Positions 49,986 through 62,272 of a DNA stretch of 64,000 bases are shown here, piece by piece. The stretch is from Dryomyza anilis (taxonomy: Eukaryota > Arthropoda > Insecta > Diptera > Dryomyzidae). The stretch covers positions 18,767,529 to 18,831,528 of the forward strand of contig OX638132.1 in the NCBI GenBank assembly GCA_951804985.1. The letters are read 5' to 3'. The notes beneath the pieces were generated by a model. It was not told the origin of the DNA and did no database searches. It saw nothing but the letters and a program-made list of their open reading frames with translations. Within the stretch, counting starts at the first letter, position 1. The number at the start of each line of letters is the position of its first letter. Position numbers and translations under genes: made by a program.

Positions 49986-51844
49986 TATTTTATTTTATTT
50001 TTTAGTTTACATTTTAAATTATAAGAATATGCAATTGCATAATACGTGCTTAAAACTAAGCACCCATATGACTTGCACTTCTCCACACAAATGTATTTCC
50101 AATCATCTATTAGAAATTCTGAATATACTGAAAATGGCATTCAAATCTTTCAATTAAAATTCAATTTTATAGTAAATACGCATGGGTAAAACCACAATTT
50201 GTCAAGTGCAAATATATTTATTAACTTTAATTGAAATATTATTATAATTTGAACTCGTTACAGACAGTTACCAACTATGTTTATGGTTGCAATCATGATT
50301 TTAGTATGTTTGTGGTCGAAAATTCCTGCATAACTCAACAGAATCAACAACAAAATATTTATCAATTACGATGTAAGAAAGTTTTGTTCAGAAATATTTG
50401 TAGTTCATTGATTTATTGTAATAATCTTATTAAAGTTAACAAGTTTTTGACATGCCTTTCAATTCAACTTTAGTTATATTTTCGAAATACATTTACATAA
50501 TTCTAGTTAGTATAATGAAATAAATTCAAGCTGTTTACTTTTAATTAAGAAAATTTCTTAAGTTCAATAGCCGAAACACAATCTGTCTAATGCCTTTCAT
50601 TTTGTCAACTTCAAAGCCAAGACATTTCATATCAAAAAAAAAAATGATAAACTTAAGAACTCGAAGCAATATATTTTTTTTATTTTCCATGACAACTTAG
50701 AGCTTTAGACTTATTTTCTAATGCAAAATAGACAAAATCACGCAAGGGTGTAAAACCTACTTGTTGCTTGGCGACAACGAAGGCATGACAAAAAAAAGAT
50801 ATAATAATCTGCCAAAGAGCCTCTTACAGTCTGTTGAAAAATTAATTAATTGAACGAACCCTAATGGAAATAAGCTCGGCACAATACTAAAACCCAGTAG
50901 AACAAAACAACATTCATTTTTAATGCCAACGCATTATGCAGTAAATTGTGAAAATATGAACAACAAAAAATAAGGCATAAATAGTAGGTAAATGGCCAAT
51001 GTGCCTGATAAAGTAGCAACCGAAGAAAATACTGAACAAAAAAAAAACACTTCAAATTGTATTAAAAACTTGGAAATCATCAGTAGCAGCATCATCATGA
51101 TAATTCTTAAATGGCAAAGAAAGCGAATTGCAAAACAAAATCAATAGTAAAAAAAAAATGTTGAAAACCAGACAAATAAGCTGCTGCTCCTCGACAGGAT
51201 AATTACAACAACAACAACAAGAAGCACGAAAAGATACAATGAGGGCAGTAACTGTATAAACGAAGTAATCAGCAGACAAAATGAGGCGCAAACGGACCAA
51301 ACGAAATGTAATAAAATCCTTGAGTACGACTCGAACTGAAAATGATGAGGACAATAATGAGGAAACTGTTGAAACAGCTAACGAAACAAGGAGGAAAGGT
51401 GGAGATGGCGTAGTTGGTTGAGACAAACAACTGGTTTGATGCTGATGTTGGGTGCAAACGGAAGCAACGTTAATAAACGTTAAATGAGCAACATTTGCAA
51501 CACGCAAACAAGGGCGTACTATTCCTGAGCACCACTGACGAAAGGCAAACAAAATCTGCGAGGTGGGGTTAATAATAAAAAAAAGACAAATTATGTATCA
51601 TGAATCATCTAAAAAAAAAACAAAAATGTTGCTTGAACGAAGCAGGCTACACTTTAAATATGATAAAAATTAAGAAAATAAGAAAAAAAACTAAAAAAAG
51701 AGTATATTTTTAAAAATCTATAGACCTTGAGCACATTACACCAATTCTTCAAAAACATAAAAGAAGTCGTTAAAATAAAAATAAGAAAATATAATGTTTT
51801 TAAAATATAAAAAAATAAAAAATATAACAAATTGAAAAAATATA
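49986..51844. other. Single-copy intronic DNA
   Basis: The minus strand is open for 166 codons at 51052-51552, the longest non-repeat frame in the window, in a balanced-GC island. It lacks a known domain, and a second minus-strand frame overlaps it. Probably non-coding. Confidence 0.35.
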
Positions 51845-52615
51845 GGCTAAAGTGGGACTCGTTTTGATTATCCTCTAATAAAATACATTTGAATATATTT
51901 TTTTAATTCTTTGGAAGGGTCTATTCAATAGACTGATTCATTATCTTACTTTTTGCATTAACAGAATTATTTTTAATTGTCTTCTGATTTTTGATTTCTC
52001 AAAACAGCTCAATTTCGCACCTGTTCAAAAAAGTGGGAAACTTCAAAATGTTTACCAAAAAGCTATTTCTTTTTCATGTGTTTTTTTTTTTATAGCAAAT
52101 TTAAATATATTAGGGAAAACTATATAAAAAGATAATACAGAATTGATAATAATGCAAGAAAGTAAAGAAGATAAAAAGTTAAAATTCATAAATGCCACAG
52201 TATTTAGTTATGTTAAGAAAATACGAAAATTGTCAGAAGTACTCAGAATATTCTGAGAGACAATGGAGACAGGTGTTATCTGATCGTCAAGTTTGCTCAT
52301 TTTGCAGTTCACTGAATTGTTGAAAATTAATTTCTTTGTCATTTTCTTAAAGCAAATTGTACACAATTCTTATTCTCATGAAGTTAAAGAATATTTATTG
52401 ATCTACTATTTTTGCGGCGTTCTTTTGCAATTCAAATATTATTTCAGGTGAAGTCAAAATGTTGCTTTTCATTGGTTTGTGTCTACGATCAAAATCTTGG
52501 CTAAGCTAATTAAATAATTCATATAAAATATTATTTTCACTAAAATTACAACAAACATTGCTTCAATTACGTTTCCTACTTTACCCCAGAAAGTGTTTCC
52601 CACTTTACCAGAATA
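51845..52615. mobile_element. Possible decayed TIR element (GGTAAAGTGGGAAAC ends)
   Basis: GGCTAAAGTGGGACTCG at 51845 and CCCAGAAAGTGTTTCCCACTTTACCAG ending near 52612 are roughly inverse, with an internal AAAGTGGGAAAC near 52030. Insects carry MITEs with TAAAGTGGG ends. The match is short and may be chance. Confidence 0.25.
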
Positions 52616-53136
52616 TAGTAATTTGAACGTAACTTACACCATTTTAGCAATGTTAAATTATTATACATTTTTGGATGACACTGTTCCAGTAAGCACAATG
52701 AAACAAAACTTTTCACAAAATGTTAAATAATCAAATTCCAATTGATCAAAATTTTTCAAAAAATTATACAGTTGGATTCGGACAAAATGTCTTAAAAACT
52801 AATTTCTCTAATAAAGTTTGCTCTTTTGCATAAAACAGTTTACTGAGATAGCGTTTTTAAAAATAATATGTGCTGTAATTCTTGGCAAAACGATAAAAAT
52901 GCTTTTTATCGTAGGCTAAAGTATAATTATGCTTGGAGAAAATAATTATGTGATTTCTTTTGTGGCTAAAATTATTATATGCTTATTTTCTTGTATATAA
53001 TAAATTATTTTCTTGGAGAAACAATTACAATTATCGCAGTGAAAACGTGTTGGTTTTCGTAAGATGCATCGAAATAATATCAAAATATATGAAATCAATA
53101 TTTGATATCACAAAAATCAATGTTTTACAAAAATTA

Positions 53137-53975
53137 TAGACTTCAGCTATATATGGGCGGGATAGGACAACGGGTCGTCCCTTTCCCCACCTAAACTTTC
53201 CTAAACATAAACTTTCAAAACGACATAACACGGCACTTTCACCAGATAAGAAGATGAAACAAAAAAGTCAAATACAAAATTTTAAATCCAAAACACAAAA
53301 GCATAAAAGGACAAATACAAATTCAAACCCAAACACAAAACCAAAAGCACAAAACAAAAGCAAAGCATTTAATCAACAGCAAAATCAAAAACGCAAAAAC
53401 AAAAACAAAAGTATAAGTAAACAAAAAGCAAAAACAAAAGCATGTACGCAGAAATAAAATAAAAAAAACACATAAACAAAAAACAAAAGCAAAAAAATGC
53501 AAACACAAAACAATAACACAGAAAAACTAAAGCAGCAAATCTAAAACATAATCAAAAGAAAAAAAAAACAAAAGCAAACAAAAAATGCACATCAAAATAC
53601 AGAAACAAAAGCGAAAGCAAAACAAAGACAGCAAAATCAAAAAGTAAGCAAAAACATAATCAAAAAATAACTCAAGAAAAAAAAAATCAAAAAAAAAAGA
53701 AACAAAAGCAAAACAAAAAAGCTTAAACCAAAACAAAAGAAAAACACAAAAACATAATCAAAATAAAAAAAACAACAAAGCAAAAACAATAGGTAGTAAA
53801 GACAGGAAAAAAGAAAAAATACAAAAACACAAGCTTAATCACAAAATACAAAAGCAAAATCAAAAACACAAAATCAAATACACTAAAAAAAATTAAAAGA
53901 AATGCAAAAAAAAAAACAAAAACCAAAACACAAAAAAACAAAAAGAAAAGCAAAAATAACAAAAACAAGAGCATC
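53137..53975 (+). mobile_element. Helitron-like element fragment with A-rich array (copy E)
   Basis: The block TATATATGGGCGGGATAGGACAA... CATAAACTTTCAAAACGACATA matches the region beside the 5' end of copies B and D. It is followed by AAGATGAAACAAAAAAGTC and 700 bp of ACAAAAGCAAAAAC-type repeat. Neither terminal TC nor CTAG was found, so this is a truncated or decayed copy with approximate limits. Confidence 0.55.
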
Positions 53976-55440
53976 AATTTTATTCTCTAATTTACATAAT
54001 AATTATTTATTACACAATTTTTTCGTTTAGTATTTATAATGAAAATATATGATTTAAGAAAAATAACACAGAAAAACCCCGATGCACCCCGCCAAATACT
54101 AGTTTCAATTATTACCCGTTACAAAATTTATGTTATTTATCAGTAATATTTCGAGCATTTTTTCGTCAAACACACAGATAAATTAAAATAAGTGCGAGGG
54201 GTATCAGATGTTTTGGATTTTTAAATAAATTTGTCTGTAAAATTTTTGGAATACTACAGAAAATATGCAACATTTCAAACAAGTTACCCTTATTTCCGTT
54301 TAGAATCTTTTTTATTTAACTCTTTTATGATTTTATTAAAAGTTTATTAATTTTGAAAGCCTACTAATTCAACAAATTCCAGCATTGTATACAAATTCAA
54401 ATTCGATCGAATTTGATTTTGAAATGATATAATTTAATTTTTTAATACAAAATTTGAAAAGAATTCAATTCATAAAAGCTTTTTTATTCTGTTTTATATT
54501 GGTTATAAATGTTTGAATTCTTAACGAAAGTTAATCTCAGAACTGGCTCGAATATTTCAGAATCTGTTAACTGAGTTTTGTTATTTTTTGTGAGGGACTG
54601 TGTCATTAGGAAAAAACGAAATTAAATGCACAAAAAAACTTAATAAATAAAATATCAGTAAACCTTAGATAAAATAAGGCGTTGTCCAATGACACCAAAA
54701 CAATGTTTTCAAAGAAGGTGGACAAAAAAGAAAAAATAAATGAAAAAATGAATAAAAAATAATATCTTAATAAAATATGAAAAGCGCAACGAAAAGAAAG
54801 GCACTCACACAAGCCAACTCACACAAATTATTAAAAAAAACTTGAAGAAAATCCTACCAAAGGTAAAAATAAAATAAAATACAAGCCACATAGCAGCTGT
54901 ATAATTTCAGTGTCGAGTATGCCTGAAAGTATGGTAAATATTATGATTAGTACATCGCAAACAGAACAGGAAAAAGTACCACACACCATTCAACCGAGCC
55001 GAACTCAAACCAACCCAAATGCAATACGCCCCAAACTTAATACACCCCAGCACCGTGAGAGACGATGCCAGTTGACAAAAGTCAATATTACTGTTATGCT
55101 AAAATAAAAATAATACTAAAATTAATAATAACAATAGGAGTTTAGAAGATATAGCAAATAAATGTAGCAAATGAAAATGCTACAGACATATGAGACATTT
55201 GTAAGATAGCCAACGCTTTAGGCATTTATTTTCATTTTAATGAGTCTTTGCGGAATTCTTTTAGTCTGTTCCATTTAACATGTTCTCGGAAAACCACAAA
55301 TGACTTCAAGTGTATTGTATGAAAGAAATAGAACTTAATATGTTGTGTTCCAGGTAAATTTTAATTGAAGATCAGTTACTAAATTTTGATAAATATTTAC
55401 ATTTACATTTTTAAAAATTACAGTGATGTAAATTACTGCA
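53976..55440. other. AT-rich intronic DNA
   Basis: No array or exon. A short balanced stretch lies at 54900-55090. Confidence 0.4.
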
Positions 55441-55659
55441 CACCCCGAAAAAAATACTATATAAATAATAGTTTTTACTATTAAAAATAGTCAATAGGAT
55501 AAATTATTATTTTAATCGCAAAATACCATTAAATACTAGAAAATACCATGACATTACCATTGAGTTTATATGAAAAAGATTTATTTTTTGTACACTATTA
55601 AATCAATAATTGTCCTATTGACTAATTTTAATGGGATTTGAGGGAATTTTTTCTGGGTG
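55441..55659 (+). mobile_element. Short TIR MITE, copy 2
   Basis: Same family and orientation as 20713-20917. Ends are CACCCCGAAAAAAATAC and AATTTTTTCTGGGTG, flanked by CA on both sides. Two different flanking dinucleotides suggest a 2-bp target duplication without strict TA preference, though two copies are few. Confidence 0.7.
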
Positions 55660-57361
55660 CAGGATATATTATATATTATAAGAAATAAAGCTAATTTTTT
55701 TATAAACAATTTTAAGAATTTTAAAATACCTAATTTAATGTAAAAAAAAGTAATTCGAAGTCAATTAAAGTTAAATTAGAATTTTTAAATACATTTTTTA
55801 AAAACAAAGAAAATCACTTCAGAATCATTCGAAATATTGAGTTTTAACTGCTTTTAGGCACTCGACTGACGACTCTATGCATGGGTGACAAACTAAATAA
55901 AAAAAATTCATAAATTAATAGATCTGATTACCGAAAAATTACTGTATTAAAAATAAATACAAATGTCTTTAAATTCGAAGATTCGATTTACGTCCAAAAT
56001 GTATTTTTTTACTACATTGATGTAGTTGCTACATATTTACATAATTTTATTGCATTTCTAATGAAAATGTTCAACTACATTTTGTCTTTATTTATACGTT
56101 CCAAAATATGTAGAACGGATAAATATGCAAATATTATTTACTACATTCTGTATTTATATATCTGCAAGTAAATTTAAAAAAAAATACTACATATGCATTT
56201 ATTTTTAATACATTCTGTAATTAATTTAATGTATTTAACAAAATCAATAAAATTAACACGTACACACAGGGAAAAATTATATGTTCCTGATGGCGAAGCC
56301 AACTCGAAGAGATGAGAAGTATTTAAGGTTTGCTTTTCAGTTGTACCACATATGCATAATGTGCATGCCAAGAATGCGTAATGATGAATTTTGTGTCTTT
56401 TGCAGAATTGACAACATTTATTTTCGCGTTTTTATTTAAAAAGTACAACTAGCTTCCGCAGGAAACCCAATTAGTTGGCAACACTATACTTCTTCTATCA
56501 ACGGATTCGGTCTGATGTTTGGGTCTACTTGCTCACTTTGGGTGTATTTACGGTCTTCAAAAAATTACAAAACTTCAAATAAATTTCTAATACAATGTGT
56601 GGCAAAATTAAGTAAAATAAAAGAAAATTTGAGTTGTTAAGATTTTGACCAATTTAAATTCTTTATTTTGGTAGTAGGCTCTTTTGATCTGGTATTTTTA
56701 AATGTGAATAAAAATCTTTATTTCATATTCTTTGTCGACGTTTCGTTCGTTTTATTTCAACATCTTCAGGGGTGAATTTAGTTATAAACTAAAACATCTA
56801 TATTATCTTAGAACGAATTTGTACGAATTTACACAAATTTGTAGTTTATGTCGTGATCGTCACATTTGAAGTGAAAAAAGCAAAAAAAAGATTTAGAAAA
56901 TCTTGCGATTAACATCGCACCTATTTCGCTATAATCGATCAGTTCTATATTGACAACGAGTTTAAACTATATTTTTTACAATTTTTCAGTTTTTTTTTTA
57001 TATTTTAAATAAAAATTTGTTTTTTTGATAAATTCAATGAACATATAATATTGCAAAATACATAATATGATTACCTTGAACAATGTAAATGCATAATTTA
57101 TATTTTAGAAAAGTATTTTAATCATTTTATGATAACATTACTTGAAAAATTATAAACTATAAAAATGTAGTGGCAACCAAATGATTTTTTAAAACATATG
57201 TATGATTACGCGTTATCATATATATTATTGCGCATAATCATATGATATGCTTGCTGCAAACTAATTTTTTTATTTATTCATTCCAGTCTGAATCCTATTT
57301 GGTATATTTCAAAAATACAATAAATAAAAGATAATTTGTGCAAATTTTGTTAGTAACTTAC
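55660..57361. other. AT-rich DNA next to the first coding exon
   Basis: This is the 5' end of the putative giant intron on the minus strand. The only signal is the hammerhead-like motif near 56735. A weakly repetitive TACTACATT/ACATTCTG region lies at 56000-56230. Confidence 0.4.
56735..56772 (-). ncRNA. Hammerhead-ribozyme-like core motif
   Basis: On the minus strand the order is CTGAAGA (fits CUGANGA, 56769-56763), a short possible stem GTT...AAC, then GAAAC (56744-56740) followed by GTCGAC. This motif order is seen in arthropod Penelope-like elements. Stem II is only about 3 bp and the cleavage-site strand was not identified, so activity is doubtful. It may mark a Penelope-like element fragment. 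Confidence 0.35.
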
Positions 57362-57488
57362 CATATGTTGTGGTGGAAATTGTGGTGACCGAAGCACCTT
57401 CCACCAGCAGCAACGAGCTCTTGAGGCGCGCATGCAGCAGCCCATTAATGAGCATCATCCACCAAAAGAAGTAATGAAATAATCCCAT
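57362..57488 (-). CDS. Signal-peptide exon, probable first coding exon of the LDL-receptor-family gene
   Basis: The exon encodes 42 codons plus one base, from an ATG at 57488-57486 in good context (GCCAACATGG). It starts MGLFHYFFWWMMLINGLLHA, a hydrophobic stretch suited to a signal peptide. It continues RLKSSLLLVEGASV and a Ser/Thr-rich run ending TTTY. The donor GTAAGT lies at 57361-57356. The frame stays open about 50 bp past the donor, so the splice site rather than a stop defines the end. Strand, phase 1 and signal-peptide character all fit a direct join to the LA exon at 1318-1437, giving an Asp codon at the junction; LDLR-family genes also have a phase-1 intron after the signal peptide. 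An in-frame GTG seven codons upstream is not a credible start. Alternatively this could start another gene whose next exon lies elsewhere. The exon itself is fairly certain; the link across 56 kb is inferred. Confidence 0.65.
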
Positions 57489-57635
57489 GTTGGCGATTAA
57501 TGTGTGCACGTTTTAAATGAACGTTGGGAATTTCGTTTATTGTTTAATTTGTTTTTTTTTATTTTTGTTTTTTTTTTTTTATAATAAATGCAGTGTATAT
57601 AATTTTAATTAAAATTGTATTGAACTATTTAGCGC
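57489..57635 (-). other. Candidate 5' UTR of the signal-peptide exon
   Basis: On the minus strand the sequence upstream of the ATG has an acceptor-like CATATTTTTAG (AG at 57637-57636) followed by 147 bases without an ATG. If used, it would make the signal-peptide exon the second exon of the transcript. A pure-A tract (plus-strand T tract, about 57550-57580) lies inside it. No TATA box or initiator is convincing close to the ATG. Confidence 0.3.
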
Positions 57636-58067
57636 CTAAAAATATGCAACGAATTTATATATAAATTCAATTAAAAACAAAATTATTCCAATTATCTGCA
57701 ACCAAGTAATTACATTGAATGTTTGAACATTTTAGTGTGTGTTTTTCTCTGTTGCATGTGTTTTAATTATTGGTTCTTGTGTAATGCATAAAATATATTT
57801 TCAGACATATGTTTAATGCACTTAATGCAATTAATATGTAAATATAATTGTTATTAGTAAATTTTAATTAGGATTCGTGCTTTGGGATAAATTTTGTAAA
57901 ATATGAAAAGTTTTTGTATAAAAAATATCCATGGTGAACATAAAAAAAACTTTTTCTGATCAAAACTATTTAATAAATTTCGTTGATTTTTTTACGAAAT
58001 ATGAAAATATCAAGTTACAGTTGTGTATTACAAGATATATTCTATAGTTTCTCAATAAATGTCTAAT

Positions 58068-58414
58068 AATAAAGGATTTTTCAAATGGAACGCTACAAAA
58101 GTAGAGCGACAGGGACAGCAAACGACGCCATATTTCTTGCCGCTCTTTTGACATTTCTCTACAGTAAGGTTTGCCATTTTATGATGGAAAGATATACGAA
58201 TTGGAATTTCGGTAGTAAATTTTAATAATTTCGACTCGTTGTTGGCTCGTATATCTTTCCATCATGAAATAGCAAATCTTACTGAAGAGAAATGTCAAAA
58301 GAGCGGCAAGAAATATGGCGTCGTTTGCTGTCCCTGTCGCTCTAATTTTGTAGCGTCCCTGTTGAAAAACCCTCAAAACAATTTTGTAGCGCTCTTACTG
58401 AAAAACCCTTTATT
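58068..58414. mobile_element. Foldback MITE, copy 2
   Basis: The same element as 27233-27561, with longer-preserved arms (58081-58198 against about 58243-58372). Both copies share an extra tail (TTTTGTAGCGCTCTTA) before the right end, so the asymmetry is a family feature. It lies just 5' of the signal-peptide exon. Confidence 0.8.
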
Positions 58415-59974
58415 GCAATTTTGAGTTTTTTTTTGGAAGTATTTGCCATGTTATTACACAAAATCTGGAAACTATTTTTTTTTTATTTTTGCGCACATTG
58501 ATAGTGATCACAAATAAATGAATACAAATTAAGGATATCGCTAATATTTCATGGAATAAACTTACAAAGAAACATGTGTGAAAAAAAATAAAAATAAAAA
58601 TGTGTTTCTGGTTCATCGATCTCAATAGTTCTGGAGGTTATTCTATGACTCAAAAAAATAAGAAAATGTTAAATAAAAAAATGTCTAATTTTGCACCCAC
58701 TTTAAGATACAGGGTGGTTAAGCAATGCATATTTTAGACATAACCAAGTAAAGAAAATTGGTTATAAAGTATAATGCGTTCATAAATAAATATCAATTTT
58801 TCACTCTTGCGTTAGACAATTAAAATACCTTGCCAATGCTATATCACATCTTCGAACCAAATGATTTACTCCTTTTCTAAAATGTACGTGAAGTTGAAAT
58901 TTACAATAATAAAATATAAATTTTTACTTTGTCATTGATTTTCTCAAGATTTCGTTATGTATAACCCCAATTTTTATAATTTATAATGATAGACTTGTTC
59001 ATTCCCAGTACTTATTAATCAATTAAAGTGATTTTAAACTGGTAAATTATGCTGCAGAAATAATTAAACAGTGACGGGGTTTGTGATTTGGTGGTAAAAA
59101 AAAAAAAAAAAAATTTTTTTTGGATCAAAAATATAACCTGTGAAGTATTATGATAATGATTATAATTTTTATAAATGTTTAAAATTAATTCTCGAAATCA
59201 CAAGAACCGCCATTGTTTAATGATTTCTGCAGGATACCTTACTAGTTTAAAATCATTTTTGTTCCTTCTTCGAAGACCCATATTTTTTAAACTATTGACG
59301 CTCTATGAAAAATTGTTGCAGATTATTTTTAGTAGATCTTTTATTTCAATAACAGTGAAAAAATGTTGTAAAAATTGCATCATCATTTTGTTCAGCGTGC
59401 CTCGATATGTCCTAGACTCAATGCAGAAATGACAATATACAATTTAAAATATAAAACTATTAAAAATAAAAAATATTTAAAACAAAATAAGTAATTTTTA
59501 AATATTTTGCGTATTAAAAATTATGCATTTCTTAATTTTATTTAATAAACATATTTTAATTTAATACAAATTTTAAAAAATCAAAAAGTTAAAATATTTT
59601 AAAGTTTATTTTATTTATTTTAAGTAACACTAAATAAATATTTTTGTTGTTTATATTTCAAACTCATTTTTTCAAAAAATTAAATTTATTCTTTTGCATT
59701 TAACTAATTTTTATTTTTCTGTTAAAATTATGTTTATATAATAAATTTTTTAAATTATTTATTGTTTTAATATAAATTTCAAAGAATTCGTTTATTTTAT
59801 ATTGAAAAGGCGATATATGGTAAATACAGCAAAAACAAAACCGATAGAATTGAAATTTTAGTATATGAATTCAAACGAAAGTTGGAATATATTGTTTTCT
59901 TTCGCTAAATACAAATGGCAAACGAAAATATTAAGAAAATGAAAAAAAAAAAAACAACACCATAATAACTGCGA
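58415..59974. other. AT-rich upstream DNA
   Basis: Lies 5' of the signal-peptide exon on the minus strand. No conserved element or exon recognised. Confidence 0.4.
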
Positions 59975-60262
59975 GTCAATTTGGACAGCCACAAAGACGG
60001 GCACGGGCGTAACATTTCTCAGCCAAACAAAGCACAAACGTCCGAAACACCCTCAAAGGACAAACATTCGAAACTGCAAACGACAAAAGCTTCGCAAAGC
60101 TTTACACAGTATTTTAAATACGCTGATGCTGAGGCTAAACCAACGCAATCCAAAGGATGTCGTATCAAAACGCAAAACACGAAATACCAAAGGACGCCAT
60201 ATCAGAGAGCGCACAAATTGACTGAAAGCAAAAAAAAAAAACACACAGCCCAATTTTGAAAA
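59975..60262 (+). other. Moderate-GC single-copy island beside the candidate promoter
   Basis: This stretch has balanced composition and few repeats, between AT-rich tracts. The plus strand is open for 92 codons, but the translation (Lys/Thr/Gln-rich, ending in a poly-A-coded Lys run) shows no domain. The C/A-rich sense strand is like a fly 5' UTR. It is better read as UTR or regulatory DNA than as a protein gene. Confidence 0.25.
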
Positions 60263-60449
60263 ACACGCAACACCAACAAACACAATAACAAAAATATTTG
60301 TAGTATATTTTATGTTTTGATTTTGCAATATTTATTACACTTTATTAGCTAGATTTAAAAATTCAGCTATTGCAAAAAATCTGATATTTTATTTTTGATA
60401 TGTTTTATTTCGAAAATAACTTTTGTTTGTTATTATTTTTTTTTTTTTG

Positions 60450-60750
60450 ACACTTTTCACTTCAAAAACAATCAATCTCTAGAATTCCAATACGACTCAG
60501 CTTCACCACCGACTCACGTCCGTTACTTGTTAAAGTTCGCAGATAACTAAATCTTGCATTGAGCAGCAACAAAAGCATCAACTCGCACTGCGCGCTGCTA
60601 CAACGCAAAACACAGCATCCGTGCAGACGGGAGCATCGCAGTTACTCGCAATTACAGGCAGCAGCGCAGCGCGTGCAGCATCCAAAAGCTCAGAGCGGCG
60701 CGCAAGGCGCAAGAAAATGCTGAGAGTAAGAACGGCTACTCAGTGAAGGC
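60450..60750 (-). promoter_or_regulatory. GC-rich island: candidate promoter or 5' UTR exon
   Basis: About 300 bases stand out from AT-rich surroundings by high GC and CpG content (GCGCGCTGC, GCAGCGCAGCGCG) and low repetitiveness. They lie about 3 kb upstream of the signal-peptide exon. On the minus strand GGAC|GTGAGT (donor at 60517-60512) could end a noncoding first exon joining the acceptor at 57636. On the plus strand GAGA|GTAAGA near 60726 is an equally good donor, and the plus strand has the CAACAA/CAGC bias typical of fly 5' UTRs. Either strand, or a divergent promoter, is therefore possible. I see no strong TATA box. Confidence 0.4.
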
Positions 60751-60939
60751 TCTTGAATCAAAAGTCAAATTTCTACTATTTGCCAAGTGATGGGTTATAA
60801 TTCGTAGATATTATTTTATGAAAACATAACAAAAAAAAATAACAAATAATTTAAAAATTTGAATTTTGTGTAGATTTTTATATCAAATGAAAATAAAAAC
60901 TAACGAATAAATTACACAGTGCGACACTAAATTTAGTGA

Positions 60940-61910
60940 CGGAGATTTGACAATTTTTTTAGAATCCTTAAGTAATCTGACGAAATTTCACCAAACAAAC
61001 TTAAGTCCTATCACGTCAGGTTTCCGATATATGTGACCATAAAGGTCCTATAGTGACCACAATATTACTGATGGTTTATTGAGAAAACTGTAGTAGTTAT
61101 GGATTTGTTGTCTGAGAACCAAATGTAGACACTATCCAAGGCTTTATGTCTGTAGTACATATTAAGTTTCTATCTCCCCATTTTAATACCAAGATTAATG
61201 ATTTTCAAAGGATCAATCTACATATTCGACTAATTTCATATTAAGGAGTTGCAAATGTATCATATTGTCCATGGATAAAATATTCAGCATAAAAAACATA
61301 AAAAGTCGCTCAAAATGTCAAAGCCGTACGAGCTATAGTTTCTCTAATACTAAGCACTGCAACGTATTCTTTTATTTTATATGAAACTGAAAAATACTAA
61401 AGTTTTTCGTAGCTTAAAATCGAATGATCCTTTATCGGTGCCAAGGATTTGGCTTTATTTTTAATATCCTGTATGTTTGAAAAAATGTATCATACTATAA
61501 AATTATGTTCTATCACATAAGGATTTCGAGGTATTGACCCCCAAATATCTGGTAAATCCTTAATTTTCATAGTAACATTTCTGGAAAACGGTATGAGATA
61601 TGGATTTCTTGACTGAAAACTAAATGTAGGCATTCACCTAAGGATCTTTTCTATAGTACATTTTAATTTTCTATCTCGTCCTTAAACCAGCAATATTAAG
61701 GATTTTCAGAAAATCTCTGCAGTTAATTGGTCAAATTTATATGAAGAATTAATAAATGTATCATTATGTCTTTGGGAATAATATTAGGCATATCAAAACA
61801 GTAAAAATTGTCATAGAAGTCATGCGAGTTATGGTTTCTATTATATTAAGCATTGAATGTTTATTTTTCAAATTTTCATAAGTACAAAAAATAAAACGAT
61901 TCGTTGTCAT
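60940..61910. repeat. Diverged tandem duplication, unit ~500 bp
   Basis: Two copies, about 60960-61440 and 61480-61910, share blocks in the same order. These include TAGTTATGGATTTGTTG / GAGATATGGATTTCTTG, AACCAAATGTAGAC / AACTAAATGTAGGC, TTTCTATCTC, AAATGTATCATATTGTC / AAATGTATCATTATGTC, and CGAGCTATAGTTTCT / CGAGTTATGGTTTCT. It resembles a decayed two-unit satellite. No coding signal. Confidence 0.65.
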
Positions 61911-62272
61911 TCCAAAAATATGACATTTATCTGTGTGTTTGCAAATATATACCCGAAATATACCTTAAAATTATCAGAAATTTTGTCACGGGTATTATTT
62001 AAATTTTTATTTATTTTACATAGAATACGTTTTTTTTTATTTGAATACAAAATTTACTTGGAATTTCAAATAATTGAAAAACATTGGCGCATTTTTATCG
62101 ACAATTTAAAGTCGACTTTAAAAATAATATTAGCTTTTTGACATGTTTGTACGTGCAAATTGTAAAAAAAGCTGACTTTATATTTAAAGTAGACTTTAAA
62201 TTGTCTATGAATATGCGCCATTTTTTAAAATTTTAATTGAAAACTAATCAATTACTTTTATTTTATATTGAA

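Larger units (their letters stand above)
1438..57361 (-). other. Putative giant first coding intron (~55.9 kb)
   Basis: If the signal-peptide exon and the first LA exon belong to one transcript, everything between them is a single phase-1 intron. It starts with GTAAGT at 57361 and ends with ACAG at 1438. By my coordinates roughly a fifth is tandem repeat, and much of the rest is transposon remnant. No further LA-type exon (Cys-rich, with the SDE motif) was seen on either strand. Giant satellite-rich introns are known in flies, notably in Y-linked and heterochromatic genes. Confidence 0.55.

Noticed and set aside
51052..51552. A 166-codon minus-strand frame
   Set aside because: It has no recognisable domain, no splice or promoter context, and another minus-strand frame overlaps it. 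It begins with a plausible ATG only by chance as far as I can tell.
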